Source: Moellerella sp963519845
GTDB lineage: Bacteria > Pseudomonadota > Gammaproteobacteria > Enterobacterales > Enterobacteriaceae
Direction of reading: 5' to 3'
DNA: 64,000 nucleotides
NCBI GenBank assembly: GCA_963519845.1
Contig: CAUQNX010000015.1
Coordinates: 31,386-95,385, forward strand
The notes under the pieces are model-generated. The model was not told the origin of the DNA. It did no database searches and saw only the letters and a list, made by a program, of their open reading frames with translations. The translations under genes and the position numbers were made by a program. Shown here in pieces: positions 1-10,202 of the stretch (within the stretch, counting starts at the first letter, position 1; the number at the start of each line of letters is the position of its first letter).

Positions 1-822
1 TAATTTAAATCCCCACTCTGTTAATTCAGTTAACTGTTTTTGCATATCTGCTGGGCCATCCGGCCAACTCCAGATAAATAAATCAATATCCGGCTCCGGC
101 TTACTGGGAGCTTTTTTTCTCATCATCCAGCCAGCGATTTTATTACGTGCATTTTGCCCACCCGTGGCCGATTGCACATGTTGGTTTAAGCGCCAAAATA
201 GCTCAGCTTGCAGCACTAATTTATCAGGGCCATTTTTGATGGATAAAGGGATCGCCGGAATAAAACTCGCCTTACTCAACCAATTTTGTCCTTGTTTACC
301 ATCCCCTCGGCTAATCAGTGAAGCCAGCTGACCTTGTTGATAAACCAACGTGACAGCAACTCCATCAATTTTAGGTTGTAGCCAAACCTGTTTACGTCGC
401 TTTAACCAGCGTTCGATTTCAGCTGATTGATATTTTTTCAGTCCTGTATGAGGAATAGGATGCAGTAGCTTATTTTTACCTTTATCGAGATTAAGTGGCG
501 GAATTTCTACCGACTGACCTAAACATTGCTGCCACTGCTGGGAGGTTTCCAATAGTTGGTCGTAAACTTCATCTTCTATAAGACTCTGACCTGAATCACG
601 ATAAATACGATCCCATTCAGATAGATCATAATTTAATTGTTTTATTTCTTGAGTTAATTTTTCAGCTGACCATATAGGACAATCTAATCGGCGATTATCT
701 TGCTTAAGATTTTTTTGCCCATAAGAAGATGAAATTAGGATGAAAAATAGAATTCCCCAAGCCATAACAAACAAAAATAAAATACCAAGGCGATTTAATA
801 GAAGCTGTAATTTGATTTTCAT
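1..822 (-). CDS. ligB: NAD-dependent DNA ligase LigB, 3' end outside window
   Basis: The first 274 codons of LigB, the second NAD-dependent DNA ligase of enterobacteria, which seals nicks through a lysine-AMP intermediate. The reading frame is open from an ATG at 822 to the window edge. The adenylation motif KIDG is encoded at 361-372, with its lysine at residue 151, about 27 residues later than in E. coli because the N-terminus is longer. Residues about 12-32 form a hydrophobic signal or anchor segment, as in other LigB proteins. AAGGA lies a few bases before the ATG. It is divergent from gmk, the same arrangement as in E. coli. The BRCT-free C-terminal half is not visible here. Confidence 0.9.
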   Translation of the reverse strand, partial: MKIKLQLLLNRLGILFLFVMAWGILFFILISSSYGQKNLKQDNRRLDCPIWSAEKLTQEIKQLNYDLSEWDRIYRDSGQSLIEDEVYDQLLETSQQWQQCLGQSVEIPPLNLDKGKNKLLHPIPHTGLKKYQSAEIERWLKRRKQVWLQPKIDGVAVTLVYQQGQLASLISRGDGKQGQNWLSKASFIPAIPLSIKNGPDKLVLQAELFWRLNQHVQSATGGQNARNKIAGWMMRKKAPSKPEPDIDLFIWSWPDGPADMQKQLTELTEWGFKL

Positions 823-1099
823 AATGCATCCTTATAAAAACGTTATTGCATTATGCAAACCTCCTCATTTACTATCCCTTATACTAATCGTCATTTGCGT
901 GATACTTGGCAAATACAATTTAAATTCCATAAGCCGAAATTATTTTTTGGGATGCGCCGCACAAAGCGAGAATTGCAGCTAGCTAAAAATATTTTTTATG
1001 CTTCTGTGATAACGCTGCATGTTTGCTCGAGTACGTGTATACTATCTGGGGATTTATCACCCTGTTTATGTTTAACCCTCGTTCAAGCAAGAAGCCATC

Positions 1100-1723
1100 A
1101 TGATGCACGGAACCCTATATATTGTTTCTGCCCCCAGTGGAGCAGGAAAATCGAGCCTTATTCAGGCTCTACTCAAAACTCAGCCACTGTATGATACTCA
1201 GGTCTCTGTATCTCATACGACTCGCTCAATGCGCCCTGGCGAAATTCATGGTGAGCATTACTATTTTATTTCTCAGGACGAGTTCCTGAAAATGATAGAA
1301 GAAGATGCATTTTTAGAGCACGCCTCTGTTTTTGGTAATTATTACGGAACCTCTCGTAAAGTGATCGAAGATGTCCTGAAAAGTGGTGTGGATATTTTTC
1401 TCGATATCGACTGGCAGGGGGCGAAACAGATTCGTCACAGTATGCCGACTGCACGTAGTATTTTTATTCTGCCACCTTCGCAAGATGAACTGTATCGCCG
1501 TCTGCGTGGTCGAGGTCAGGATAGTGATGAAGTGATTAAAAAGCGTATGGCTCAGGCTGTGGCTGAAATTGAACATTATGATGAGTACGATTATCTGATC
1601 GTCAATGATGATTTCAATACGGCACTAGCCGATCTACAATCTATTATTCGTTCTGAACGCCTGCGTCTAGAGCGTCAAATTCAGCGGCATGATGCTTTAA
1701 TCAGCAAATTATTAGCAGACTGA
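1100..1723 (+). CDS. gmk: guanylate kinase
   Basis: Transfers phosphate from ATP to GMP to give GDP, an essential cytoplasmic step of guanine nucleotide synthesis and recycling. The 207-residue protein matches the E. coli length exactly. The P-loop SAPSGAGKSSL is at residues 10-20, followed by GMP-binding residues around SHTTRSMRPGE and the lid region RRLRGRGQDS. Two adjacent ATG codons (1100 and 1103) are possible; 1100 gives the family length. It leads the gmk-rpoZ-spoT-trmH-recG series, so guanine nucleotide supply sits next to the ppGpp enzyme. Confidence 0.97.
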   Translation: MMHGTLYIVSAPSGAGKSSLIQALLKTQPLYDTQVSVSHTTRSMRPGEIHGEHYYFISQDEFLKMIEEDAFLEHASVFGNYYGTSRKVIEDVLKSGVDIFLDIDWQGAKQIRHSMPTARSIFILPPSQDELYRRLRGRGQDSDEVIKKRMAQAVAEIEHYDEYDYLIVNDDFNTALADLQSIIRSERLRLERQIQRHDALISKLLAD

Positions 1724-1781
1724 GTCGAGATTCAGTATCATACCAAGTCATTTTTTATATCTTTTTTGGAGTAGCATATTT

Positions 1782-2057
1782 ATGGCACGCGTAACCGTTC
1801 AAGACGCAGTAGAGAAAATTGGTAACCGCTTTGACCTCGTATTGGTCGCGGCTCGTCGAGCTCGTCAACTGCAGTTTGGAGGCAAAGACGCCCTGGTTCC
1901 AGAAGAAAATGATAAAGTGACCGTTATCGCTCTCCGTGAAATTGAAGAAGGATTGATTAACGCACATATCCTTGACGTCCGTGAGCGCCAGGAGCAACAA
2001 GAGCAAGAAGCAGCTGAAATGCAAGCCGTATCTGCTATCGCTGAAGGTCGTCGCTAA
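1782..2057 (+). CDS. rpoZ: RNA polymerase omega subunit
   Basis: The small omega subunit helps assemble and stabilise the beta-prime subunit of RNA polymerase and forms part of a ppGpp-binding site in enterobacteria. The 91-residue product begins MARVTVQDAVEKIGNRFDLV, the conserved omega N-terminus. The C-terminal third is rich in Glu and Gln, as in E. coli. TTGGAG precedes the ATG. It lies 19 bp before spoT, placing a ppGpp target beside the ppGpp enzyme. Confidence 0.97.
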   Translation: MARVTVQDAVEKIGNRFDLVLVAARRARQLQFGGKDALVPEENDKVTVIALREIEEGLINAHILDVRERQEQQEQEAAEMQAVSAIAEGRR

Positions 2058-2076
2058 TAATTAAGGTAGGTCTGCC

Positions 2077-4206
2077 TTGTATCTGTTCGAAAGCCTGAAT
2101 CAAATCATTCAGAAGTATCTGCCCGCAGAGCAGATAGATTTACTGAAAAAAGCGTATGTCGTGGCGCGGAATGCTCATGAAGGGCAGACTCGTTCAAGCG
2201 GAGAACCTTATATCACGCATCCGGTCGCCGTTGCTTGTATTCTGGCAGAGATGCGACTTGATCATGAAACGCTGATCGCAGCACTACTTCATGATGTGAT
2301 TGAAGATACGCCAGCGACATTTCAGGACATTGAAGAGCTATTTGGAACCGCCGTTGCCGGATTGGTAGAGGGGGTTTCTAAACTCGACAAACTGAACTTT
2401 CGCGATAAGAAAGAGGCTCAGGCAGAGAACTTTCGTAAAATGATCATGGCGATGGTGCAAGATATCCGCGTCATTTTGATCAAATTAGCAGACCGAACCC
2501 ACAATATGCGCACATTGGGCTCTCTCAGGCCCGATAAGCGCAGACGTATTGCGCGCGAGACACTCGAAATCTACAGTCCTTTGGCTCATCGCCTTGGGAT
2601 ACACCATATTAAAACTGAACTCGAAGAGTTAGGTTTTGAAGCCCTGTATCCAAATCGCTACCGTGTTATCAAAGAGGTCGTGAAATCGGCTCGTGGTAAC
2701 CGCAAAGAGATGATCCAAAAAATCCTGTCAGAGATCGAGGGTCGACTCACTGAAGCGGGCATTCCTTGCCGAGTCAGTGGTCGCGAAAAACATCTTTACT
2801 CCATTTACCAGAAGATGCATCTCAAAGAGCAACGTTTCCATTCGATTATGGATATCTATGCTTTCAGAGTGATCGTCCGTGAAGTCGATACTTGCTATCG
2901 TGTTTTGGGTCAGATGCACAATCTGTATAAGCCACGTGTTGGCCGTATTAAAGATTATATCGCTATCCCGAAAGCTAACGGATATCAATCACTACACTCC
3001 TCACTTATCGGCCCACATGGGGTTCCTGTTGAAGTGCAAATTCGTACTGAAGATATGGACCAAATGGCAGAGATGGGTGTTGCTGCACACTGGGCGTATA
3101 AAGAGCAAGGTGAGCCCGGCACCACTGCACAAGTCCGCGCTCAACGCTGGATGCAGAGTCTATTAGAGTTACAGCAAAGCGCTGGCAACTCATTTGAATT
3201 TATCGAAAGTGTTAAATCCGATCTTTTCCCCGATGAAATCTACGTGTTCACACCAGAAGGCCGCATTGTTGAACTGCCAACCAATTCAACACCGGTCGAT
3301 TTTGCCTATGCGGTTCATACCGATATTGGCCATGCCTGTGTGGGCGCTCGGGTAGATCGCCAGCCTTATCCCCTGTCGCAGCCCCTGAATAGTGGGCAGA
3401 CAGTAGAAATCATTACCGCACCGGGCGCACGTCCTAATGCCGCATGGCTCAATTTTGTCGTTAGCTCAAAAGCGCGCGCCAAAATCCGCCAATTATTGAA
3501 GAATCTCAAACGTGAAGATTCCATCAGCTTAGGTCGCCGTTTATTAAATCACGCCTTAGGTGATGGTAAAAAAATTAGCGATATTCCACAAGATAGCCTA
3601 TCTGCGGAACTGACCCGCATGAAACTAGGTAGTATCGATGATCTTCTGGCGGAAATTGGCTTAGGCAATGCGATGAGTGTGGTTGTAGCGAGAAATCTGC
3701 TCGGTAATGGTCAACTCTCCGATAGCCCAGTTAATCTCAGCAAAGAAGGCATTGACGGGCGTAATAAATTGCCTATCAAAGGAGCTGATGGCGTATTAAT
3801 TACCTTTGCAAAATGTTGCCGCCCTATTCCTGGCGATCCTATTATTGCCCATGTTAGTCCTGGTAAAGGTCTTGTGATCCATCATGAGTCTTGTCGTAAT
3901 ATTCGTGGCTATCAAAAAGAGGCTGATAAATTTATGCCTGTTGAGTGGGACAAAGATGTCGATAGCGATTTTATCGCTGAAATTAAAATCGACATGATTA
4001 ACCACCAAGGCGCATTTGCTAACCTCACCGCCGCGATTAATGATGCAAACTCAAGCATTCAAAGTATGAATACTGAAGAGAAGGATGGCCGCGTTTATTG
4101 CGCCTTTATCCGTTTGACGACCAAAAATCGTATTCAATTAGCCAATGTAATGCGTAAAATCCGGATTATGCCCGATGTTTTACGTGTTAGCCGTAATCGT
4201 AATTAG
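2077..4206 (+). CDS. spoT: bifunctional (p)ppGpp synthase/hydrolase SpoT
   Basis: Makes and, mainly, degrades the alarmone (p)ppGpp. The 709 residues show an N-terminal HD hydrolase domain (HDVIED near residue 72), the synthetase domain with conserved blocks such as YQSLHSS, a TGS domain near residues 390-450, and a C-terminal ACT domain after a Cys-Cys motif (KCCRPIPGD). The start is TTG at 2077: AAGGTAGG lies 6 bp upstream, and the protein then begins MYLFESLNQ exactly like E. coli SpoT, which also uses TTG. The stop is followed two bases later by the trmH start, so the two are translationally close. Confidence 0.98.
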   Translation: MYLFESLNQIIQKYLPAEQIDLLKKAYVVARNAHEGQTRSSGEPYITHPVAVACILAEMRLDHETLIAALLHDVIEDTPATFQDIEELFGTAVAGLVEGVSKLDKLNFRDKKEAQAENFRKMIMAMVQDIRVILIKLADRTHNMRTLGSLRPDKRRRIARETLEIYSPLAHRLGIHHIKTELEELGFEALYPNRYRVIKEVVKSARGNRKEMIQKILSEIEGRLTEAGIPCRVSGREKHLYSIYQKMHLKEQRFHSIMDIYAFRVIVREVDTCYRVLGQMHNLYKPRVGRIKDYIAIPKANGYQSLHSSLIGPHGVPVEVQIRTEDMDQMAEMGVAAHWAYKEQGEPGTTAQVRAQRWMQSLLELQQSAGNSFEFIESVKSDLFPDEIYVFTPEGRIVELPTNSTPVDFAYAVHTDIGHACVGARVDRQPYPLSQPLNSGQTVEIITAPGARPNAAWLNFVVSSKARAKIRQLLKNLKREDSISLGRRLLNHALGDGKKISDIPQDSLSAELTRMKLGSIDDLLAEIGLGNAMSVVVARNLLGNGQLSDSPVNLSKEGIDGRNKLPIKGADGVLITFAKCCRPIPGDPIIAHVSPGKGLVIHHESCRNIRGYQKEADKFMPVEWDKDVDSDFIAEIKIDMINHQGAFANLTAAINDANSSIQSMNTEEKDGRVYCAFIRLTTKNRIQLANVMRKIRIMPDVLRVSRNRN

Positions 4207-4208
4207 CT

Positions 4209-4928
4209 ATGAATGAACGACGCTATCAGCGCATTTGCCAAATGCTGGCAATGCGCCAACCTGACTTAACCATTTGCTTAGAAGAAGTGCATAAACCTCA
4301 TAATGTCTCTGCGATTATTCGTAGCGCCGATGCGGTTGGTGTACAACATGTGCATGCTATTTGGCCTGAGCAAAAAGTCAAAATTTTAGTTTCATCGGCG
4401 GCAGGCAGTAATAGCTGGGTCAAAGTAAAAGAACACACCTCGACTGATGATGCCGTAGCCTATTTCAAATCGCAAAAGATGCAAGTTTTGGCGACTAATT
4501 TATCCGATAAAGCCGTCGATTTTCGTCAAATTGATTATACTCGCCCAACCTGTATTTTGATGGGGCAAGAGAAAAAAGGTATCTCCCAACGGGCTATCGA
4601 GCTAGCTGATCATGATATTATCATCCCGATGATCGGTATGGTACAGTCACTGAATGTTTCCGTTGCTTCTGCACTGATCCTCTACGAAGCCCAGCGCCAG
4701 CGTCAACTTGCGGGTATGTATGAGAGAACCGAGAGCTTATTGACGGAAGATGAACAGCAACAGTGGTTGTTTGAAGGTGGATATCCAGTACTCGCTGAAG
4801 TGGCTCGCCGTAAAGGTTTAGCTCGCCCTTATATCAATCAACAAGGGCAAATAGAAGCGAGTGATGAGTGGTGGGCAGTGATGCAAACGACAGAAAGAGC
4901 GATAAAGCAGAGATTAAGAGGAGCCTAA
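4209..4928 (+). CDS. trmH: tRNA (guanosine-18-2'-O)-methyltransferase
   Basis: SPOUT-class methyltransferase that 2'-O-methylates G18 in the D-loop of tRNA using S-adenosylmethionine. It has 239 residues (about 229 in E. coli). The knot-forming motifs are clear: NVSAIIRSADAVG near residue 33, ILMGQEKKGIS near residue 117 and the SAM-binding SLNVSVASALILYE near residue 147. The C-terminal extension with WWAVMQ is typical of the enterobacterial protein. The gene starts 2 bp after the spoT stop and ends 3 bp before recG, so it is in the middle of an operon. Confidence 0.97.
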   Translation: MNERRYQRICQMLAMRQPDLTICLEEVHKPHNVSAIIRSADAVGVQHVHAIWPEQKVKILVSSAAGSNSWVKVKEHTSTDDAVAYFKSQKMQVLATNLSDKAVDFRQIDYTRPTCILMGQEKKGISQRAIELADHDIIIPMIGMVQSLNVSVASALILYEAQRQRQLAGMYERTESLLTEDEQQQWLFEGGYPVLAEVARRKGLARPYINQQGQIEASDEWWAVMQTTERAIKQRLRGA

Positions 4929-4931
4929 GCG

Positions 4932-7013
4932 ATGAAAAGCGGACTGCTTGATACGATTTCACTGATCTCGTTACAGGGTGTCGGTGCCAGTCAGGCAGAA
5001 AAACTGAGTAAGATTGGGCTCAATACAGTACAAGATCTGCTGCTACACCTACCATTACGCTATGAAGATCATACGCAACTCTATCAAATAAAAGCATTAA
5101 TGCCCGGCAGTACCGCCACCATTTCAGGTGAAATCCTGCAAACCAAAGTGCTATTTGGCAAAAGAAAAATGATGACCTGCCTGATCACCGATGGTACAGG
5201 CAATCTGACATTACGCTTTTTTAACTTCTCCGCCGCTATGAAAAATAATCTAGCCGTTGGCAAGCAAGTGATCGCTTATGGTGAAGTTCGCAGAGGTGTG
5301 ATGGGGCCGGAAATTATCCACCCTGAATATAAAATCAGCCAAAGTAGCGCCGAAATTGCGTTACAAGAGACACTCACTCCCGTTTATCCTACTACCGAAG
5401 GTCTGCGCCAAGTTAGCTTACGCAAGCTAATCGATCAGGCTCTGCTCCTGTTAACCACCGGCGAAATCCCTGAGCTATTACCTGAAACGCTAAGTAACGG
5501 TCTGATCAGCTTACCCGAAGCGATAAAATTACTTCATCGCCCTCCACCAGATATTTTATTAAGTGAATTAGAGACTGGCCGTCATCCTGCTCAGCGGCGA
5601 TTAATCCTCGAAGAGTTGTTAGCTCACCATTTAAGTATGTTGGCGACGCGCGCTGGGGCTCAGCAGCTCTACGCCATGCCGCTAGCACCTACTGGTAACC
5701 TAAAGTTGCGCTTCTTGCAACAATTGCCTTTTTCACCGACAAAAGCCCAAGATCGAGTCGTCCACGAGATTGAACAAGACCTGAAAAAATCGACGCCTAT
5801 GATGCGCCTGATCCAAGGGGATGTAGGTTCTGGAAAAACTCTCGTGGCCGCAGTCGCTGCTATCTATGCTGTTGAGAACGGTAAACAGGTGGCTCTAATG
5901 GCGCCTACGGAACTTTTAGCTGAACAACATGCCAACACCTTCAGACAGTGGTTCGAGCCGCTTGGCGTGCGTGTGGGCTGGCTGGCTGGCAAGCAGAAAG
6001 GGAAAGCTCGTCAGCAACAGCAAGAGGCTATCGCTTCTGGTGAAGTGGCGATCATTGTTGGCACCCATGCTATTTTTCAACAACAAGTGGTTTTTAACGC
6101 CCTTGGTTTAGTCATTATCGATGAACAGCATCGATTTGGCGTTCATCAGCGCCTCGCTCTGCGTGAGAAAGGTGAACAGCAAGGATTCCATCCTCATCAA
6201 CTGATTATGACCGCTACGCCAATTCCACGCACTCTGGCGATGGCAGCCTATGCCGACTTAGACACATCCGTTATTGATGAGTTGCCTCCTGGGCGAACGC
6301 CCGTGACCACAGTGGCCATTCCTGACAGTCGTCGCAATGAGATCATCAACCGAGTCAGACAAGCTTGTACGGAAGAGAATCGCCAAGCCTATTGGGTCTG
6401 TACCTTAATCGAAGATTCTGAGTTACTAGAAGCCCAAGCTGCTGAAGTTATCTATCAAGATCTCTCCCTCGCCCTTCCTGAATTAAAAATCGGCCTAGTT
6501 CATGGACGAATGAAACCGGCGGAAAAACTCAGTGTGATGGATGCCTTTAAGCGTAATGAAATACAGTTACTCGTCGCTACCACTGTTATCGAAGTGGGTG
6601 TTGATGTACCTAACGCCAGTTTAATGATTATCGATAATCCAGAGCGACTTGGGCTGGCTCAGTTACACCAGCTTAGAGGACGAGTGGGTCGTGGTGCCAT
6701 AGCTTCCCACTGTGTGCTGCTCTACAAAACTCCATTGACCCATACGGCGAAACAGCGACTGCAAGTTTTACGTGATAGTAATGATGGATTTGTGATTGCA
6801 CAGAAAGATTTAGAGATCCGTGGCCCCGGCGAGCTACTGGGTACTCGACAAACGGGCAATGCCGAATTTAAAGTCGCTGATCTGTTAAGGGATCAGGGTA
6901 TGCTGCCTGAGGTTCAACGTATCGCACGTTACTTACAGCAGAATTATCCAGATAACGCGCAAGCGATGATCGAACGTTGGCTACCAAAGCGCGAGCAGTA
7001 TAATCTCGCTTAG
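4932..7013 (+). CDS. recG: ATP-dependent DNA helicase RecG
   Basis: Superfamily 2 helicase that reverses stalled replication forks and branch-migrates Holliday junctions. It has 693 residues, the E. coli length. A wedge/OB domain occupies roughly residues 50-150. Helicase motif I is GDVGSGKT (residues about 297-304) and motif II is the DEQH box. Motif VI appears as QLRGRVGRG, followed by the RecG-specific C-terminal TRIP region. It is the last gene of the run and faces gltS, with a hairpin between them. Confidence 0.98.
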   Translation: MKSGLLDTISLISLQGVGASQAEKLSKIGLNTVQDLLLHLPLRYEDHTQLYQIKALMPGSTATISGEILQTKVLFGKRKMMTCLITDGTGNLTLRFFNFSAAMKNNLAVGKQVIAYGEVRRGVMGPEIIHPEYKISQSSAEIALQETLTPVYPTTEGLRQVSLRKLIDQALLLLTTGEIPELLPETLSNGLISLPEAIKLLHRPPPDILLSELETGRHPAQRRLILEELLAHHLSMLATRAGAQQLYAMPLAPTGNLKLRFLQQLPFSPTKAQDRVVHEIEQDLKKSTPMMRLIQGDVGSGKTLVAAVAAIYAVENGKQVALMAPTELLAEQHANTFRQWFEPLGVRVGWLAGKQKGKARQQQQEAIASGEVAIIVGTHAIFQQQVVFNALGLVIIDEQHRFGVHQRLALREKGEQQGFHPHQLIMTATPIPRTLAMAAYADLDTSVIDELPPGRTPVTTVAIPDSRRNEIINRVRQACTEENRQAYWVCTLIEDSELLEAQAAEVIYQDLSLALPELKIGLVHGRMKPAEKLSVMDAFKRNEIQLLVATTVIEVGVDVPNASLMIIDNPERLGLAQLHQLRGRVGRGAIASHCVLLYKTPLTHTAKQRLQVLRDSNDGFVIAQKDLEIRGPGELLGTRQTGNAEFKVADLLRDQGMLPEVQRIARYLQQNYPDNAQAMIERWLPKREQYNLA

Positions 7014-7090
7014 TTTTTTCCCTCATTTAGCTCTTTAGCCAAACGCCTTATTGGATGAATTGGCTAAGCAAAATTTTTGCTCCCTATTAA

Positions 7091-7123
7091 ATAAAAATTG
7101 CCGTGAATCTCTTCACGGCAATT
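7091..7123 (-). terminator. intrinsic terminator of gltS
   Basis: A perfect 12-bp stem (7096-7107 with 7112-7123) has a TCTC loop. Read on the minus strand it is followed by a T-rich run, so it terminates gltS transcription. On the plus strand the following bases are not T-rich, so stopping of recG transcripts is less certain. Confidence 0.85.
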
Positions 7124-7167
7124 CCCTGCTTTACTTATTTGTTTAATTATTTGATATCGCGTTATTG

Positions 7168-8382
7168 CTAACCCGCGATCGTTGGGAATACAGGTAACAA
7201 GAGATAAAGCTTGATAACAATCGCATTCACAATATCGATAAAGAACGCACCCACCATAGGCACAACTAAGAATGCAAGATGCGATGGACCAAAACGGTCA
7301 GTGATCGCCTGCATATTAGCAATAGCTGTAGGTGTTGCTCCTAGGCCGAAACCACAATGACCCGCAGCCAGAACAGCAGCATCATAGTTTTTACCCATCA
7401 CGCGGAACGTCACAAAGATCGCATAAGAGGCCATCACAATGGCTTGAACCACAAGGATAACCAACATTGGAATAGCCAAGGAGGCTAATTCCCAAAGCCG
7501 TAAACTCATCAATGCCATTGCTAAGAACAGTGATAGGCTCACGTTCCCCAAGACGGAAACGGCGCGATCAAAGACGCGATAGAAACCTAACATTGATAAG
7601 CTATTGCTTAAGATAACACCTATGAATAATACGCAGACAAAGGTAGGCAGTGCATAGGCCGTATCTGCGAGTAGACCCGCAACGAATTTACCCGCCAGCA
7701 AACAGATCGCAATCATGGCGATTGTTTCTATCATCACCATAGAAGTGATTACACGCCCTGATTGAGGTTTTTCAAAGGCAGTAGGAACATCTTTATCATC
7801 TTCGCCATTGCCCGGCGTTGGAACGTTGCGGATCAAGAAACGTGCAACAGGTCCACCAATCAAGCCACCGAGTACTAAACCAAATGTTGCACAAGCCATA
7901 GCAACTTCAGTTGCACTCTTAAAGCCATAGGATTCACTAAATATTTTACCCCAAGCACCACCAGTACCATGGCCGCCTGAAAGTGTAATTGAACCCGCTA
8001 ATAATCCCATAAGAGGATCTAAGCCCAGCATAGTTGCTAGTGCTATACCGACTGTATTCTGAACAACCAATAAGCCGACGACCACAAATACGAAGATAAA
8101 CAACGCTTTACCGCCCGCACGCAAACTAGCCAAGTTTGCATTCAGACCAATAGTTGCGAAGAAAGCCAACATCATTGGCTCTTGTAGTGAGAGATCGAAA
8201 GAGACGCTCCAATCCATAGTTTGCTTAATAACAAGCAAGCTAACCGCGACTAACAATCCACCCGCAACGGGTTCAGGGATGGTATATTTTTCTAAAAAAG
8301 AGACCGATTTTACAAGCTTACGCCCTAGTAAAAGCACTAGTGTAGCAGCAACAAGCGTACCGTAGACATCGAGATGATACAT
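7168..8382 (-). CDS. gltS: sodium/glutamate symporter GltS
   Basis: Inner-membrane Na+-coupled glutamate uptake carrier of the ESS family. The 404 residues form about ten membrane segments in two inverted halves. The glycine-rich re-entrant loops are visible as SGGHGTGGAWG (about residue 137) and GHCGFGLGATP (about residue 341). It starts ATG at 8382 with GAGGT six bases upstream. The gene keeps its E. coli position between recG and xanP. The hydrophilic central loop (about residues 195-210) contains a charged stretch. Confidence 0.96.
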   Translation of the reverse strand: MYHLDVYGTLVAATLVLLLGRKLVKSVSFLEKYTIPEPVAGGLLVAVSLLVIKQTMDWSVSFDLSLQEPMMLAFFATIGLNANLASLRAGGKALFIFVFVVVGLLVVQNTVGIALATMLGLDPLMGLLAGSITLSGGHGTGGAWGKIFSESYGFKSATEVAMACATFGLVLGGLIGGPVARFLIRNVPTPGNGEDDKDVPTAFEKPQSGRVITSMVMIETIAMIAICLLAGKFVAGLLADTAYALPTFVCVLFIGVILSNSLSMLGFYRVFDRAVSVLGNVSLSLFLAMALMSLRLWELASLAIPMLVILVVQAIVMASYAIFVTFRVMGKNYDAAVLAAGHCGFGLGATPTAIANMQAITDRFGPSHLAFLVVPMVGAFFIDIVNAIVIKLYLLLPVFPTIAG

Positions 8383-8617
8383 TTACGTACCTCATCTGTT
8401 GTTAATATTATTTAAAACCAATAAGACGTCAGTATATTCCTCAAACGCCAAAGCAGGGTGGACAGATTAGAAAAAAAATTCGCACTAAACACAAGTTAAA
8501 ACATATAAAAATGTGACAGCTTCAATCTATGGTAAAAAAATATTTTTTTGCGCAATCGATTGCTTTTTTAAATAGTGCTATTAGAATGCTGTTTTTGTTG
8601 GCTGGGAAATCGCTAAA

Positions 8618-10009
8618 ATGAACAAATCTTCACCAGAACAATTGACCGAAAATATGACAAAATCACCCAAAAGTGAGCTGATTTATCGGTTAGAAGATCG
8701 TCCGCCATTACCTCAAACACTCTTTGCTGCTGGCCAACATCTATTAGCTATGTTTGTTGCCGTCATTACTCCTGCTATGTTGATTTGTCAGGCGCTAGGC
8801 CTTCCAGCGCAGGATACACAACGAATTATCAGCATGTCACTATTTGCATCCGGCTTGGCTTCGCTAATCCAAATAAGGGCATGGGGACCTATAGGTTCTG
8901 GTTTACTTTCGATACAAGGTACCAGTTTTAACTTTGTTGCACCTCTCATTATGGGAGGTGTTGCACTCAAGACCGGAGGGGCAGAAATTCCCGCTATGAT
9001 GGCCGCATTATTTGGCACTTTATTAATTGCGGCTTTGACTGAGGTAATTTTGTCCCGTGTGCTACACTTAGCTCGCCGCGTGATCACACCCCTAGTTTCA
9101 GGTGTTGTGGTGATGATTATCGGTTTATCATTGATCCAAGTGGGACTCACCTCCATCGGTGGTGGCTTTGAAGCTATCAAAAACAATACCTTCGGTTCAC
9201 CTGACAACCTGATTTTAGCAGGTATTGTGCTAGTTGTGATTATTCTGCTCAATCGACAACGCAATGCTTATTTGCGTGTTGCCTCCCTTGTGGTAGCAAT
9301 GGCGGTCGGTTATTTAGCCGCTTGGCTGATGGATATGCTCCCCGCAGCACCAGCAGAGCCTACCACTAGCGCCCTAATTACCATTCCACAACCCTTCTAC
9401 TATGGTCTCTCCTTTGATTGGAACCTGTTAATCCCGTTGATCCTGATTTTTATGGTGACTTCCTTAGAGACCATTGGTGATATTACCGCGACTTCCGATG
9501 TCTCTGAACAACCTGTTCGAGGCCCTCTGTATATGAAGCGAATCAAAGGCGGCGTGTTGGCAAATGGCTTAAATTCAATGGTTTCAGCCATCTTTAACAC
9601 CTTCCCTAACTCCTGTTTTGGGCAGAATAATGGCGTGATCCAACTCACTGGGGTTGCCAGTCGTTATGTGGGCTATGTTGTCGCTTTTATGTTGATTGTG
9701 CTGGGTCTCTTTCCCGCCGTTGCTAACTTTGTGCAACAAATTCCAGAGCCAGTATTAGGCGGTGCAACTTTAGTGATGTTTGGTACTATCGCCGCTTCCG
9801 GTGTACGCATTGTTTCCAGAGAAACCTTAAATCGACGAGCAATTATGATCATTGCGCTCTCATTGGCCGTCGGTATGGGGGTTTCACAACAGCCTTTGAT
9901 CCTACAATTTGCCCCTGATTGGCTCAAAACCCTATTTTCGTCAGGTATTGCCGCCGGTGGATTGACTGCGATTGTGCTTAATTTGATTTTCCCTTACGAC
10001 GAAAAATAA
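8618..10009 (+). CDS. xanP: xanthine:H+ symporter XanP
   Basis: High-affinity xanthine permease of the nucleobase-cation symporter-2 (NAT) family in the inner membrane. It has 463 residues, the same as E. coli XanP. The N-terminal block ELIYRLEDRPPLPQ, the QGTSFNF segment and the NAT signature NSCFGQNNGVIQLTG (about residue 329) match XanP rather than XanQ or UraA. It is divergent from gltS across a 235-bp gap, with its own promoter presumably there. Order gltS-xanP-yicH is as in E. coli. Confidence 0.95.
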   Translation: MNKSSPEQLTENMTKSPKSELIYRLEDRPPLPQTLFAAGQHLLAMFVAVITPAMLICQALGLPAQDTQRIISMSLFASGLASLIQIRAWGPIGSGLLSIQGTSFNFVAPLIMGGVALKTGGAEIPAMMAALFGTLLIAALTEVILSRVLHLARRVITPLVSGVVVMIIGLSLIQVGLTSIGGGFEAIKNNTFGSPDNLILAGIVLVVIILLNRQRNAYLRVASLVVAMAVGYLAAWLMDMLPAAPAEPTTSALITIPQPFYYGLSFDWNLLIPLILIFMVTSLETIGDITATSDVSEQPVRGPLYMKRIKGGVLANGLNSMVSAIFNTFPNSCFGQNNGVIQLTGVASRYVGYVVAFMLIVLGLFPAVANFVQQIPEPVLGGATLVMFGTIAASGVRIVSRETLNRRAIMIIALSLAVGMGVSQQPLILQFAPDWLKTLFSSGIAAGGLTAIVLNLIFPYDEK

Positions 10010-10202
10010 CCTGCTCTTTGCCACCAGTAAGCCGCTTCATTGGCAAATAAGTGACTATTATGTCGCGCCCAAACGTACTAAAAGGGACGGGCGTGACAAA
10101 TAGATTAAAAATGTTTACTTCTTCTGATCCTAATTGCGCTATTCTGCGTTATCAGGCATATCATAATTTGAACTCAATTTTGTGAGCGAGAGGAAAATAC
10201 CG

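Noticed and set aside
853..1194. 113-codon plus-strand open frame
   Set aside because: Runs from the ligB-gmk gap into gmk in the wrong frame; no start signal and no conserved features.
8788..9264. 158-codon minus-strand open frame
   Set aside because: Lies wholly antisense to xanP, with no ribosome-binding site or recognisable family.
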